A stretch of DNA of 64,000 nt from Sindora glabra (lineage: Eukaryota; Streptophyta; Magnoliopsida; Fabales; Fabaceae): the NCBI GenBank assembly GCA_020226215.1, contig CM035227.1, positions 20,525,866-20,589,865 on the forward strand, given 5' to 3'. Made by a program: the position numbers and the translations under genes. The stretch's first letter is position 1, and each line of letters starts with the position of its first letter. Shown here piece after piece: positions 1 through 11,553 of the stretch. The notes below the pieces were generated by a model, which was given only the letters and a program-made list of their open reading frames with translations, did not search any database and had not been told where the DNA came from.

Positions 1-423
1 AATTAATAACAATTCAAATAAATTTAGTTCGAATTTAATTTAAATAATAATCGTATCAATTTACTTATTAAATATATGGAAATGTATCAATTTTTTAATT
101 AATATAATTTATATTATAAAATTATTTATTAAATTTAATTATTAATTATTTTTAAAAATAATTTTAATCATTAATAAAATATTTTTAAATTTTTTTTATT
201 GTGATTCTAATAAAATGAAAATTTTATATTTCTATTATATATAATTATATAAAATTTAATAAAATTTAAATATAAATTTTTAAATAAATTGATATATCAA
301 CTCATTTAAAATCATAGTTTAACTCATTTTTTATTAATCCATTTACAATTTAAATTTACATAAACTCAATCTGAATTCAGATAAAAATTTTATATTTATA
401 TTAAATTATCACATCATATCCAC
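1..423. other. AT-rich stretch, no gene seen
   Basis: The sequence is almost entirely A/T with no sustained reading frame. If the exon at 424-576 is real, this stretch would lie in its downstream intron on the minus strand, since a GT donor sits at 422-423. Nothing else is recognisable. Confidence 0.5.
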
Positions 424-576
424 CTTGAACCAGGTGATTAAGGGCAACTTGACAAAGGGCCAAACAACATTCCGGATCTCTCACATCTATCCGATTCTGA
501 TCTTCCATTTGGCAGCCAAGCTTCTCTACTATTTCAATTACTTGAAAGCATTTTCCAAATTTTCTTATTTCAACTT
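424..576 (-). CDS. Probable internal coding exon of an unidentified gene (partial)
   Basis: On the minus strand, 50 codons are open between an acceptor-like TTCAG (577-581) and a donor-like CAAG|GTGG (GT at 422-423). The exon is 153 nt, a multiple of three. Its composition is much more GC-rich and codon-like than the DNA around it. The translation contains the pieces EIVEKLGCQMEDQNRIDV and RDPECCLALCQVALNHLVQ, which look like an amphipathic helical protein. I do not recognise the family. A consensus GTAAGT donor lies further upstream on the same strand near 634-639, but it does not join to this exon in an obvious frame. The rest of the gene would lie beyond the left window edge. It could equally be a captured or decayed gene fragment. 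Confidence 0.4.
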
Positions 577-815
577 CTGAATAGGATCATTTAATATTAT
601 TTAATATATTCTTGTGTAAGAAATTGAAGTAAACTTACCACATAGTTGACATTAACATTTACCTATGCGATTTTTTAAAAACAGAAAAGAATTAAAAGGA
701 AAATATATAATTATCAAAACACTATTTTTTGTCAGAAAGCTTTTACGGATATATCCAAACACGAATCACGAGAAAACATGCGTCTGCGTGCGCGCTTTAA
801 TGGATTTTTGACTTA

Positions 816-966
816 TGGGCTTATAGCTAACGAACCAGAGACCCGCGGCACAAATGGTCAAGCCCATTTTCAACTCTATGGAGATCCATTGGGCATGTCA
901 ATCCCATTTTCCCATAAATGGGCTTGAAAAATGGGCCTGAGTGTAGAAAAAGTGCTTATCTGGGCC
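816..966. promoter_or_regulatory. Cluster of Site II (TGGGCY) motifs
   Basis: TGGGCT or TGGGCC occurs at 816-821, 919-924, 932-937 and 961-966 on the plus strand and at 861-866 on the minus strand, with a near match (TGGGCA) at 890-895. In plants such Site II clusters, bound by TCP factors, mark promoters of ribosomal-protein, mitochondrial and cell-cycle genes. The cluster lies about 240 bp upstream of the minus-strand exon at 424-576, so it could be that gene's promoter. No gene starts to the right of it. Confidence 0.45.
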
Positions 967-1339
967 AAACTCTTTTAAACTGGGTCCCCTTTACTTGCAA
1001 AAAACAGCGTGATTTAAGAAAAAAAAAAAAGGTAAATGTTGTGAGAGTCAAATATTTTTACTATTAAATTGATTTTTATTAAATTTTAAAGTAAGTAAAT
1101 TAAATTTAAAAATATAAATATTAATATATTAAATATAATTTAATAATAAAAATATTCTATATCTTAAAAGTTCAAATGCTTGTGAGTTGTAACATTGGCC
1201 AAAAATATATACAAATTCTTTTTATTAGAATGATAGACTTCAATGAAAAAACGATGGCTCTCTCAGACAATTACATGTGCATGTTTTACGTGGGGTGGGT
1301 ACAAACCCTACTCCCAAGTTTTCAGAATATAAATACGAT

Positions 1340-1672
1340 ATTTAATTCTTTGTTTATAAAAAATAATTATTATATATTTTAAATAATTAATATTATAAAT
1401 TTTTTATTTTTATTTTTATTATAATTATTTGTATTTTTATTTTTTGTAATATTAAAATAAATAAAATATCAAAATTAATTATTAAATTTTATATTGATAA
1501 TATTAAATATATACTTATTTTTATTATTTTTTTATTTTTATCATTTATTTTAATATTATGTGTGAAAGAATGGATGAATAATTATTATAAAATAAAAAAT
1601 AAATTAATAATATTAATGATAAAATTTAAAAGATATGATAATTACCGTTATCTTTATAATCAAGGAATAAAT
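1340..1672. mobile_element. AT-rich MITE-like inverted-repeat element
   Basis: The left end (from ATTTAATTCTTTG at 1340) and the reverse complement of the right end (ATTTATTCCTTG at 1672) match over about 20 bases. The pairing continues inward over most of the element, including the shared motif AATATTAAAATAAAT. There is no coding capacity. A related sequence occurs at about 29170-29500. The target-site duplication is unclear in this AT context. Confidence 0.45.
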
Positions 1673-2204
1673 ATTGTTTTCATTCTTTGAAAATTTTAGA
1701 AAGAATTGGTATCATATGCATGCAATGTCCTCCATCAAAAAATTACAAGGCCCTTGTGAAAAAAAAAAGAAATTTCTTTTTGAACAAAAATGTTTTCGAA
1801 TTTCTAATATGTATTATACGGTAGACTACTTGACTACAAGTACTTAGTTAATTTAGGTGCATGTTACTTTTCCCTTTGTAAAAATTTTAACTGAAGTCAC
1901 TTTTATTTTTCCTTACTTTTATTTTTGCTTTATATTCTTCTCATATTTTTTTGGGAGAGTAAACAGAATTTTTTTTCTCTTTACTTTTGTATTCTTTGGT
2001 ACTCACATTTCATTCTATTTGAACTAAACTCTAATATTAGTTGGACTTTGTTTAAGAAGAATTGGGGAGGATTCAACTTCTTCATTAGAAGAGAGAGAAA
2101 ATATATTGAACATAATTTATTATAAGCTTGTCTGTAATCTTTCTATTATTTATTTTTTATTTTTTAAAATTTCTAATTAGGTATGTAAAAATATATGATG
2201 CATT

Positions 2205-2425
2205 TATTTTGTGATGATTTAAATTTGATTCATATTTAATATAAAATATCTTACACTATCAATAAATAAAAAAATATATCATTAAAAAATTAATAGTAGT
2301 TAAAATTTGTTAACTGAAATAAAGAGATTTTGACAGTTCTTTATTAACATAACTATACATAGATTGATTGATGATAGTGTAAAGTTGAATTACATTGATA
2401 GTAGATTAAATTCAAATTATTATAA
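2205..2425. mobile_element. MITE-like element with the motif TTACACTATCA
   Basis: The left arm contains CTTACACTATCAATAAATA. The right arm contains the inverse, ATGATAGTGTAAAGTTGAAT, followed by a TTAAATTCAAATT end that pairs with AAATTTGATTC on the left. This gives a weak overall hairpin of about 220 bp. The same arrangement recurs at 14636-14872. End points are approximate. Confidence 0.35.
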
Positions 2426-2429
2426 AAAT

Positions 2430-5400
2430 GTTCATTAATTTTGAGATTAAATATTATAACTTTAGAAATTTCATTAATAAATGGAGTGTATGCCTAGTGA
2501 AATTTTCTTGTATTAATATTGGCATTTTTAGATTGAATGAAGTTTTTCGGATTAAATTTTTCTATACTAAATTTAATTTTTGTTTTATAAGTGTTCTATC
2601 AAATTTTATTTCTTTTATTTATAAAATAATTCCTAAAAAAAAAAGTAACAACGCATCTTCATTTAGGTTATTTCCATTTCAACAAAAAAAATTCTTGCAA
2701 ATTAAGTTTGAATCTATGGGAAAAAAGAAGTTACAAATCGTGAATTATCACTCCAATGATTGTGATGACATTCGGGGAGTTTGTCGACCAAAATTTCGTT
2801 GTTAACCATGAGAACATTATTTCCCACAGAACAATTTTAAAAAAAAAGTAAAGAGATTTTAGGTATGTGTGAATATATTTTTATTTTTATATTTTTATAA
2901 AATTATTTTTGAATTGAAAAAAATAAGCATTAAAAAGTGTTCAGTATTATAAATAAGAAAATATTTTATATAATTAAAAATAAATATTTAAAATAAAAAA
3001 TAAGTTAAAAATTTAAAAATTATTTTTATTTTTTATTTTAAGTTACATATTTAAAAAATATTTTTTAAAATAAATATTGAAAACAAGTTTATAAATAGAT
3101 TTTTCTATTTGTAATAAAAAAAGAAAATTATTTTTAAATATAATAAATAAATAGACCCTTTAATCCTGGGTCTAGCATTGCCAGGAAGTACTATTTAAAA
3201 ATCTTCTCCAAAGTTTTTTTTTAAGATACGGAGAAATATAAAAAAAGGAAAATGAAGAGAAAGAACAAAAGGAAGGAGAGAAAAGAAGAAAGAAGATATT
3301 TTTATTTTTTGTGTTTAATTAAAAAGAAATGTAAAAAAAATAAGAAAGGAGTTATCTTTTTTATTTGGTTGAATACAAAAGTAAGAAGGAAAAAAATTAA
3401 TATATTAAAATTACAACAATGTCCTCGTATTTGGTACGGAGGAAATGAGAGAAGTAATTGCCAACACTTTCTTGAATGCTGCACTAGCAAACATAGGAAG
3501 TGGGGCAGACAAGAAAACATACTTGAGGTTCTGCGTTCTCTCCCAATTTTTCCTCATATTAGGAGAGATTAAGAAAACAACGAGCTTCATTAAAAATGCT
3601 TTATTAAAATTTTTATTTCAAATTTCTCTCATTTTCTTTTCTCTTCCAGACAGTAAATTACAAGTTCTCTCCTCATTTCTCCTCCCTAATTTCTCTTTCC
3701 AATGTTTTCAGTGCAAGCAAACATACGGTAAGTGTTTATCAAAAAAGTTTTCTAAATATGTTACTAAATTAAGAAAAAAAACTATGTTTTTATTGCTTAA
3801 AAATGACCAAAAAAAAGGAAGGAGGTAAGAATCAAAATCTCCTATTATATTTTATTAACAACTTATTTCAAATGATCATATTTTATTTAAATTTATTTAT
3901 ATGTTTAAATTTTCTTGTATATATAAACAATGTAAATAATGGTATAAATGATAGTATGTAAAATTTTATTGATGCATAAAATGATTTATAGGATTTTATT
4001 AGTTAGATTTAATAGTAGTTAATAGGGAGGAATTAATTATAATTTTTTTGTAATTTTAGGATTTAATTATATAAATTAAAACTGTAAGGGTGAAATTGCA
4101 AGTTTAGCTAAACTATTATGATTAAAATTTCTATTTTCCTTTAAGTATATATGCTTTTCATAAGAAAAATTACTCAATCAATACACGGGGACAATTAAAT
4201 TAATTTCGACAAAATGCAAACACTCCTAAAAAAATACAAATATATATCAAGCATTTGACAAAAATTATACCAATTTTTAACTAATATCTAAATGAACGTT
4301 GATATATTACTTTTGACGCCGGTTATATAACTAACGGTAAAAAAGATTATCACATCAAGTTTTACTTTCTTTAATTTCTTTTACATTTTACGGCAGTTTT
4401 TTTTTTTTTTACAAATGGTGTTGATATAAAAAAATTGAGGTCATTTTTTATTAATTTTTTTTTGGCTTTTAACATTTTACGTTGTATTTTAATTAAAAAA
4501 TCAATATAAAATGTTCAATTTTTTTTAACTTCAAAATTTGCCATTATTTGTAGTAAAAATTGAATAAACCTAACATGCTATGAAAAATATGCATTTTGAG
4601 TTAAAAAGTTTGAAAGGCCATCATTTCACAATTGATTGTCTATTTGTAATGAATTTTTTTATTCTATACAAGTTTTTGAGATCTATCTATTTTCGCACTC
4701 AAAATCTAAAAAAAAAAAAGAACTGTTTTGGTGGGCTTTTTTCAATTTTTCTTCATTTCTCATTATTGTTCAACTGAGTTGGATTTGACTATAATACTTT
4801 ATCATAGATATAATAGGCATCTAAAATTCAAACATAACTTTAAAAGTTATAAAAAAATACAAATAAAAATATTTTAAAAAAACACATAAAAAATTGAAGA
4901 AATTGAAGAGACAAGGATATGAAAAATAAAAGCAACAAACTCAGCTTATGTGTTTTAAATTGGTGGCTTGGAACAAGATATTTTTTCTCATGATGGATGC
5001 TAGTTGAAGGAGTATCAATAATTCATTGACATCTAATGAATAACAAATTAAGATCTAAGGTTCCGTAAAGAGAGTTAGATAAAGGCAAAGATTAATCTTG
5101 GAAACAAATAAGATTTATTTATAATACAAAAATATCACCATTCTTATAACTTTAAATAATAATTATTTTAGGAATTGATTTCTAAAGTTTTACAAGAAGA
5201 AAACATATTGATTTTCTTCTTAAAAAATATCTTAAATTTTTTCATATTTTAAAAAATATTATTGTTTCTATAAATTTAGATGTCAATTATTTTAAAAATC
5301 GATGTTTAAAATCTTACTGTGAAAAAAAATTCTTATTTAAAAAAGAAAAAAGAAACCAACGTGTAAAGTTTGAATGAGTAGCGAGAAAATTTCTTATCAT

Positions 5401-7570
5401 GAAAAGGTGATTGCTTCCTTTTCCTTTATAACTTTTTAATTTCAGCATTCTTGAATCATGCCTCCTTTCAGGTGGTTGAATTCACAAGAATGGGTTATTA
5501 TCCATTTCCAAAGTTAGCAATTTATTTTAAAATTTTACACAATAAATAAATTAAAATGTTTAAAAAAAATGGGAAAAGAATCGATAAGTCTAAAAAACAT
5601 GAATAAAAATGAGCTAGCACAAAAGGAATACAAAAGTGATGGTAATTACTCATAACTGCATGTTGAACACAAATCTACTTTCAACAACCTTTTTTTGTAA
5701 TTTCTTATTTTATATATCATCTGGTTACAAATTAATATAAAAAAATTGGAGCAATTCGTCCAAGAGTGAGCTTTTAATCTAATTGGTATATTGGAGAATT
5801 AAACCCAAACTTCTATAATTTACAACCAATGAAACAAAGGTATTATATTCTTTGCAAATCTCTTAATGAAGCAACAAATGATGAACACAAGTAGGGTCCA
5901 GAGCAAACTAAGCAACACAAACCAAGCACTCACAAATCAAAAGAATAGAGCTTAGAGGTTTTGTCAAGACAAGCAATAAAGAATGCAATACAATAGAGCC
6001 CAGAGTGATATAGAAAGATATTTGGTTTTAAAAATATTGGCATTCTATTTCTCTATTTCTAGTAAAGAATAAACTCAGGTGTATACATATTCTCCAATAT
6101 AAGAATGCTCAAAAGGAATTATACATGGAGAAAGCTTAACATCTTTGAACTGATGAAGTATGTTCATCTCCTTGATGCCATATCCATAAGGTTACCACTC
6201 AGTAGAGATAAAGAAAGCAGATATATCCATAAGTTGCTTGCACACTACAGAAAATAAATATATTCTTAAAAAAAGAGACAATAGAATCACTGAATAGAAA
6301 AAAATCAAAAACAAACATTATGGTGAATGTTATGGTGTTTTCTAAAAATCCTGGGTTTTGAAACCTTGCGCATGTGGACAAATTAGGTGTGGACATTTGT
6401 AAAGTTTGTTACATGGCAATATGATTGATTCTTTGCATATTTGGCCAGACATTCTTCTTATTAACGGATGTACCTCATTTTCATTTACTTCTATTGACTT
6501 GTTAGTAATTGTACTGCGTAAAAGTAAATTAAATATTCTCTAACTAAAATTTTAATTGGCTTGGTCTTCAATACAAATTCATTATCAGGAGAATTCACAA
6601 CTGGATCCTTGGGTAATAAATAACGTTAAATATTAATAAAAAATATTTACAAAATTTTCATTTCCAACTAGAAGAAATAAAAGGGTCTTTTTTCCTTAAT
6701 TTATATCTCTATATTATATGTAATTGTTACATGCTTTCCAAAATTATTTTAGTTATTTACAAACATAAAAAATTTTAGTTTATTTTTTATCTATATTATG
6801 TATTATAATATTTCTTTTCTTGTTTAATGCATGGTATTAAACAAGGAGACAAGATTTATATATTTTAATTTTTATTGAGACTTATTCATATTAATTTATA
6901 TAAATATTAAAAAATTATATTTTGTTTATATAAAATTTTATCCGATTTCACTTAATTTATTTATTATAAAATTTATTATTAAAAATTGAATAAAAATTTA
7001 GGTAGAAAAATTGTTAATAATAAAAAAATATTAATAAGTTATAATACTTAAAAATATAATAAATTACGTAAAATTTAACAAAATTACATATAAGTAATAT
7101 ACGTATAGTATATACCATAATGATATGGTAAACAATATGATAAAGTATATACTCACCCAGAAGAAAACTTATAGAATAGATTCATTCCATTCAAACTATA
7201 CTCACTCATAATGAATCAATCATATTGTTTACTAGAAGTTAAACCACACGTCTTTTGAACTTTCAAACTTTGGCACTCAAGGGGTTAAATACTCAATAGC
7301 CTACAAATTAAATAAAAATTTCCACAAAATCTATAGTAGATACACAAAAGCCTAAAGAAATGAATACATATTTGTAAAGGGACATAAAAATGATGAAAAA
7401 TATCTGATCAATTAAAGCAAGTACTCCAGAAATTGCCTTAGTTAGGTTGAGATAGGATTTTTCAAAACTTCAGCAATGTTTAAAAGTACTTACCTAAAAA
7501 ATTATGTTTAAGGTTTAGTAAAATTCAGGGCTCACCAAAATGGAATATAAAATTAATTTTTTTCGTTGTT
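2430..7570. other. Intergenic AT-rich DNA, no gene supported
   Basis: Open frames of 60-127 codons (2428-2805, 3252-3828, 4580-4777) are Lys/Phe/Asn/Ile-rich and read like translated A/T sequence. A somewhat GC-richer stretch at 3420-3560 shows no splice-bounded exon. From about 5870 the plus strand turns A-rich, so the minus strand is T-rich, as in introns or flanks of a minus-strand gene such as the RPA-like copy starting at 7574. No tRNA, LTR or terminal-repeat pair was recognised. Confidence 0.4.
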
Positions 7571-7573
7571 CAC

Positions 7574-8518
7574 CTTGCAAGCACAACTTGGTATGACTTC
7601 CCTGTTGAAACCTATTGAAGGATGACACATTTCAAGCACTCCAAAATTCTCCCAAATGTCCTCAAAAATCAAGAAAGGAATGACAATTTCCTCATTAACA
7701 ATAGTAATAAACACAATAGATCTACCAAGAAAAGGAAGTTATGAAGTCGTAGTTTTATAATAAAACTTAAAAATATTATTACAATCAACTAATAATGAAC
7801 TTACCAGACAAGAGAAAAGAGCAGTAGGACATTACAATGTGAGCAATATATCTGTCTATTTTAATCTTGTACCTTGCACTTACATCCCACAAGATTCATA
7901 AAACCAAGGACTATTTAAGTGTACTTTTTAAATTCGAGCAATAGGGACGTAAAGGCAAAGTTATAAAAGATAAAAATAATTCAATAAAACACAAAAAGAT
8001 ATAATTATATGAAAGAGAAAAAAATTAGAAGTGTGATATTTAACTTATTACGATGTAATTATCACAAAAAGATATTTTGGCAGAAATTGAATAATTGCAA
8101 TTCTAGGGATTGCATCGTTAATGATACTTAATGGAGAGCACAAATTAGCTTTACAAAAATAATGAAAATAATCAATTAACAAAAGAAATTGAGATTGAAA
8201 AAACAAAAGTTTTCAATCATTAATGTGCATTTGTTGGTTTTATAATCCCTCGTAAAGCTTAGCGAAAAGATTGAGTATAACATAGGAAGCATTTCAAGTT
8301 TAACTTAAGTGAATCGTCATCGGAAAAAGACAAAATTAGTAATTTAAAAATCTTTAAAGCTATACATTAAAATTAATAGGGTAAGTTCACTTACAATCAA
8401 ATGTCTTAATACATCTTAATTGAAAAATCATGAAGTTGGGAGATCTTTCATTGTATTTCATGTGATTCAACACATAATTAACTTGAAAATTCCACAATAT
8501 ACACTTGATAAGGCAACC
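7574..8518 (-). pseudogene. RPA70-like (DUF223/OB-fold) pseudogene, copy B, 5' truncated
   Basis: Three blocks on the minus strand match consecutive parts of the better preserved copy A at 8742-10604. Positions 8395-8518 encode LIKCILWNFQ then VLNHMKYN and FMIFQL, parallel to LLKCVLSNFQ, VLNHIKYN and MIFQL of copy A, and end at a GTAAGTG donor. Positions about 7805-7930 encode NSPWFYESC and, one frame away, IYCSHCN, the zinc-ribbon exon, ending at GTCTG|GTAAGT. Positions 7574-7721 encode ITIVNEEIVIPFLIFED, the last OB-fold strand region. The zinc-ribbon exon carries a frameshift and a TAG. Exons for the N-terminal OB domain are absent and exons 5-6 are not convincingly recognisable. RPA70 binds single-stranded DNA through OB folds and a C-terminal zinc ribbon. 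This copy cannot make a full protein. Confidence 0.6.
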
Positions 8519-8741
8519 CTTAAGGTATTGGAAAAGAATATTAAACACATAGTTATTCAAAATTCTTCATATAAACAAAAACTAAATAATATACATTCAT
8601 ATGCTATCTTCCAGAACAATTTATTACGATAGATATGTTTCAGCAATGGTATCTTGCACAAGGAAAACTTGTTGGATTTACCTAATTACATTTTTTGATA
8701 AAACCAAATTTCCTTGAAAGTAATCCAACAAACTTAATTAG

Positions 8742-10604
8742 AATATTATTGGTCGGGCTATAAGAGTTTGGACAGTGATGAGGCCTGGTTCGGAGAATGT
8801 ATTGCATAAGGTTGAGACAATATTTATGGATCAAAAGGTCCTTTCATATGCATTTTTTCAAAGTTTTTTCTTAGTGCTTTATGTATATATATATATATAT
8901 CTGTATAGCTGGGATTAAGTAATAAGTCATGTTCTATGATTTTTGTGTATGTTTTTACAGCATAACACTCTTCAAGCAACCATTGGTAGCCACTTGATTC
9001 ATTATTTTGAAGGTAATATTAATGAAGGGTGTTGTTATTAGATTGAAAAGTTTGAAGTGATCGATAATAATGAGGAATTGAGAGCTACTCATCATCCTTT
9101 TCATAATATCTTCACATCCCATACTAAGTTATCAAGCTTTGACAATGGGATTCCTTTTAATGGTTTCCATTTTATTCCTTTTGCTGAGATTATTCATAGG
9201 CATGTTCCCATGAATTTCTTGCTTGGTATGTCTTTATTTTTATGGAATCTTTATTGCCTAACTTTATCACAAATAATGTAGTTATTTTCACTAATTTATA
9301 TTTTATGTTTTAACATATGTGATTGGAAAAATTTAACATGTATCATTGTTGCAAGATGTGATTATGAGTGGAAGATCTGTTCACTGCATTGAAGTCCTTT
9401 TGGTAGATATATTGTGAGTACTATCTTATTATTAACTTCCAATATTAATAGTATTTACTCCTTTTTATTGTTTAATATTGAATGTAATATATGCTTGTAG
9501 TGGTTCTCTTCTGAAGTGTGTGCTTTCCAATTTCCAAGCTGACATGGTGCTGAATCATATAAAATATAATGGTGATGATCAATCTTGGATGATTTTTCAA
9601 CTTGCTCGCATTAAAGTTATTAGATGTAAATCCTACACTACTTATGACCTCTCCTTTATTTAATTATAGTAATCTTATAATAAGTTCCTCCTAATGTGTA
9701 TGATAATTTGTTTTAGCATGTATCCACCTCACCCAAGCCAGACCAATTTCTAGAGTTATTGTTAGTCCTTCTACAAGACTTGTGGATAAGTTGCGAAATC
9801 AGTGAGTAGATTGTTTTTGCAAGTCTATGATTTCATTGTCATTAAATTCAACTATGGTGCTTACTTTTTTTTTTTAAGGCTTATTACGTATTCTGCAAAG
9901 ACATTGGTTGGTCACCTTATTGATATCCATCCAAACTCTCACTTCTTGCCTAAAACTCTCAGTGAAATCCTTATAGCTAAAGTGGTTCGTTTGAATTTAT
10001 AATTAGTTATGTCTTTTTAGAATTTATAATTTGCATTCTTGAGTACAAAATTTATTTTTATATTTGGTTTGCAGCCCTGCCTTGCTATAACAATTGCTAA
10101 AGTTATGGAGGTTTTGAAAAATAAACCTTGGTATTACGAAGGTTATGCTCAGTGTAGGAGAATTCTTGTGCAACATGGTGGGGAATTTTATTGTGTCCAA
10201 TGCAACAGAAGTGTAGGTTTCTTTGTTCTTAGGTAAGAGTATTTTTTGAGTTAAGAGCTATCTTTTTTCTTTTTTCTTTCCTTATATTTCTATTCTTATA
10301 ATGCATAGAGTAATTGTCTTTATTTTAATTTTAGGTATTTTATTCCCGTCACTGTTGTTGATCATGATAAACTTGCTCCTTTCATGGTTTTCGATTGCGA
10401 TATTGAGAAATTGATTGAAATTAGTGCAAAGGATTTGAAAGATCGTATTTCCGAGGTAAATTTAGGAAATTTATTGCTTTTGCTAATTGGAGTTTTAATA
10501 GATGGTGTAATGGTTATTTACTAATTACTAATTACTAATTATTTGTGGTTTAATTATTATAGGAATTTGGGCCATATTATTTGTATCTTGTTCCTTTAAA
10601 GTAA
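8742..10604 (+). pseudogene. RPA70-like (DUF223/OB-fold) gene, copy A: nine exons, one internal stop
   Basis: Nine exons join in frame: 8742-8837, 8961-9225, 9356-9413, 9501-9625, 9717-9801, 9879-9984, 10075-10232, 10335-10455 and 10563-10604. All introns are GT-AG and the total is 1056 nt (352 codons with the TAA at 10602-10604). The first visible exon encodes the start of an OB fold (IRVWTVMRPGSENVLHKVE), then LQATIGSHLIHYFEG and LRATHHPFHNIFTSHTK, typical of the plant RPA1-like/DUF223 family. Exon 7 holds the zinc-ribbon region (KPWYYEGYAQC, then FYCVQCN) and exon 8 the following strand set (PVTVVDHDKLAPFMVFD). Defects: TAG at 9039-9041 in exon 2, no ATG-bearing first exon (frame opens at an AG acceptor at 8740-8741), and Tyr where the first zinc-ribbon Cys should be. 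RPA70 proteins bind single-stranded DNA in replication and repair. Helitrons also carry such genes, but I see no Rep/helicase here. Confidence 0.7.
8881..8902. repeat. (TA)n microsatellite in an intron of the RPA-like copy A
   Basis: About ten TA units lie within the first visible intron (8838-8960). Confidence 0.7.
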
Positions 10605-11374
10605 ACAATGTATATTGTAAGACTATTTTACATAAAAAGTCATTGAAAAAACCTGTAGTAGGAAAAAGGTAATTCTTATCTATCTATTCGAATTGATTGG
10701 AGCACATTATCAGTGTTAACTTTTATCATATTCCACACTCTTATTACAAATTCAACAATGAGCCAATCAGTTTTAGACATATTAATGGAATGAAAAGAAT
10801 CTAACAAATGATCCATATAAAAATAAAATACAACAATTACTACTCAAGCAATGACAAACTATTTTATAGAGAGAGAGAGAAAGAGAGAAGGGTCATACAT
10901 AATACTACATATATTTGAGTTCTTTAAATTTTTTCATGGCACAACCAATGAAGAAACCAAATAAAATATTGAAATAAATAACAAAAAATAATCAGATAAA
11001 TAAAGAAAAATGATTTCTTTTAAATTTATGGTCTTGAAAACTAACAGTCAAATATAAGAAGGCATAACAAAATTCACAAAAAGAAGTGAGTAAGCACCTG
11101 CAAGCAAACTAAAATATAATTGCCATTTGACTTATAGCTTTAAAATGAAACTGGTTTCTATTGAAGTTTAAATTAATATAGCGATTCTTAATATCCATTT
11201 AATATATATATATATAACTAACCTTTTAGGTTTAGATCAAAAAATAATATAAAGATGACAAATGACCTTATAAAAGAGTTGATCACATATGTATGTAGAA
11301 CTTCTAAAAAGAACAATGAAAACAGCCTTTAACAAAAGATATGGAAGAAAATTAGCCAAAATGCATAACAAAAT
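10605..11374. other. A-rich intergenic stretch
   Basis: The plus strand is strongly A-rich, with a short GA-rich run near 10870-10888 and a (TA)n run near 11204. No coding frame, terminal repeat or RNA gene was seen. Confidence 0.45.
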
Positions 11375-11388
11375 GGCTAAATGTCTTA

Positions 11389-11539
11389 CCATAAAAAGTT
11401 AGTTCAGATGGCACATTCTTGTACTCATAAGATCCTATGCCATAAAGGAGTAGAGTTTGATTCCCCCTCCCACACCCCCTGAACTCGCTCATCCCTTCTC
11501 CTGTTATCCCAATCCTTACCCCTTGTAGCAAAAAAAAAA
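11389..11539 (+). mobile_element. tRNA-derived SINE with poly(A) tail and target-site duplication
   Basis: The element has an A box TAGTTCAGATGG at 11400-11411 and a B box AGTTTGATTCC at 11454-11464, spaced as in an internal RNA polymerase III promoter. A CT-rich unrelated body follows, and it ends in a run of A (11530-11539). It is flanked by direct repeats: GGCTAAATGTCTTA at 11375-11388 and GGCTAAATGTTTTA at 11540-11553 (13 of 14 identical). Pol III boxes, A tail and long TSD together identify a SINE mobilised by LINE machinery. The length of about 151 bp is normal for plant SINEs. No partner LINE is present in the window. Confidence 0.85.
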
Positions 11540-11553
11540 GGCTAAATGTTTTA

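Noticed and set aside
2428..2805. 125-codon plus-strand frame
   Set aside because: Phe/Asn/Lys/Ile-rich translation of A/T DNA with no motif, start context or exon borders.
5760..5830. TTAATCTAATTGGTATATTG as a possible SINE or tRNA A box
   Set aside because: The matching B box is too weak (GAATTAAACCC), there is no A tail or target duplication, and no tRNA cloverleaf can be drawn.
8420..8632. 70-codon plus-strand frame
   Set aside because: It is antisense to the exon-4-like block of RPA copy B, which has a family match and a splice donor.
8742..10604. RPA-like gene as part of an autonomous Helitron
   Set aside because: No Rep/PIF1 helicase motifs, no CTRR-hairpin end and no TC start were found within reach. 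The idea remains possible only as a remnant.
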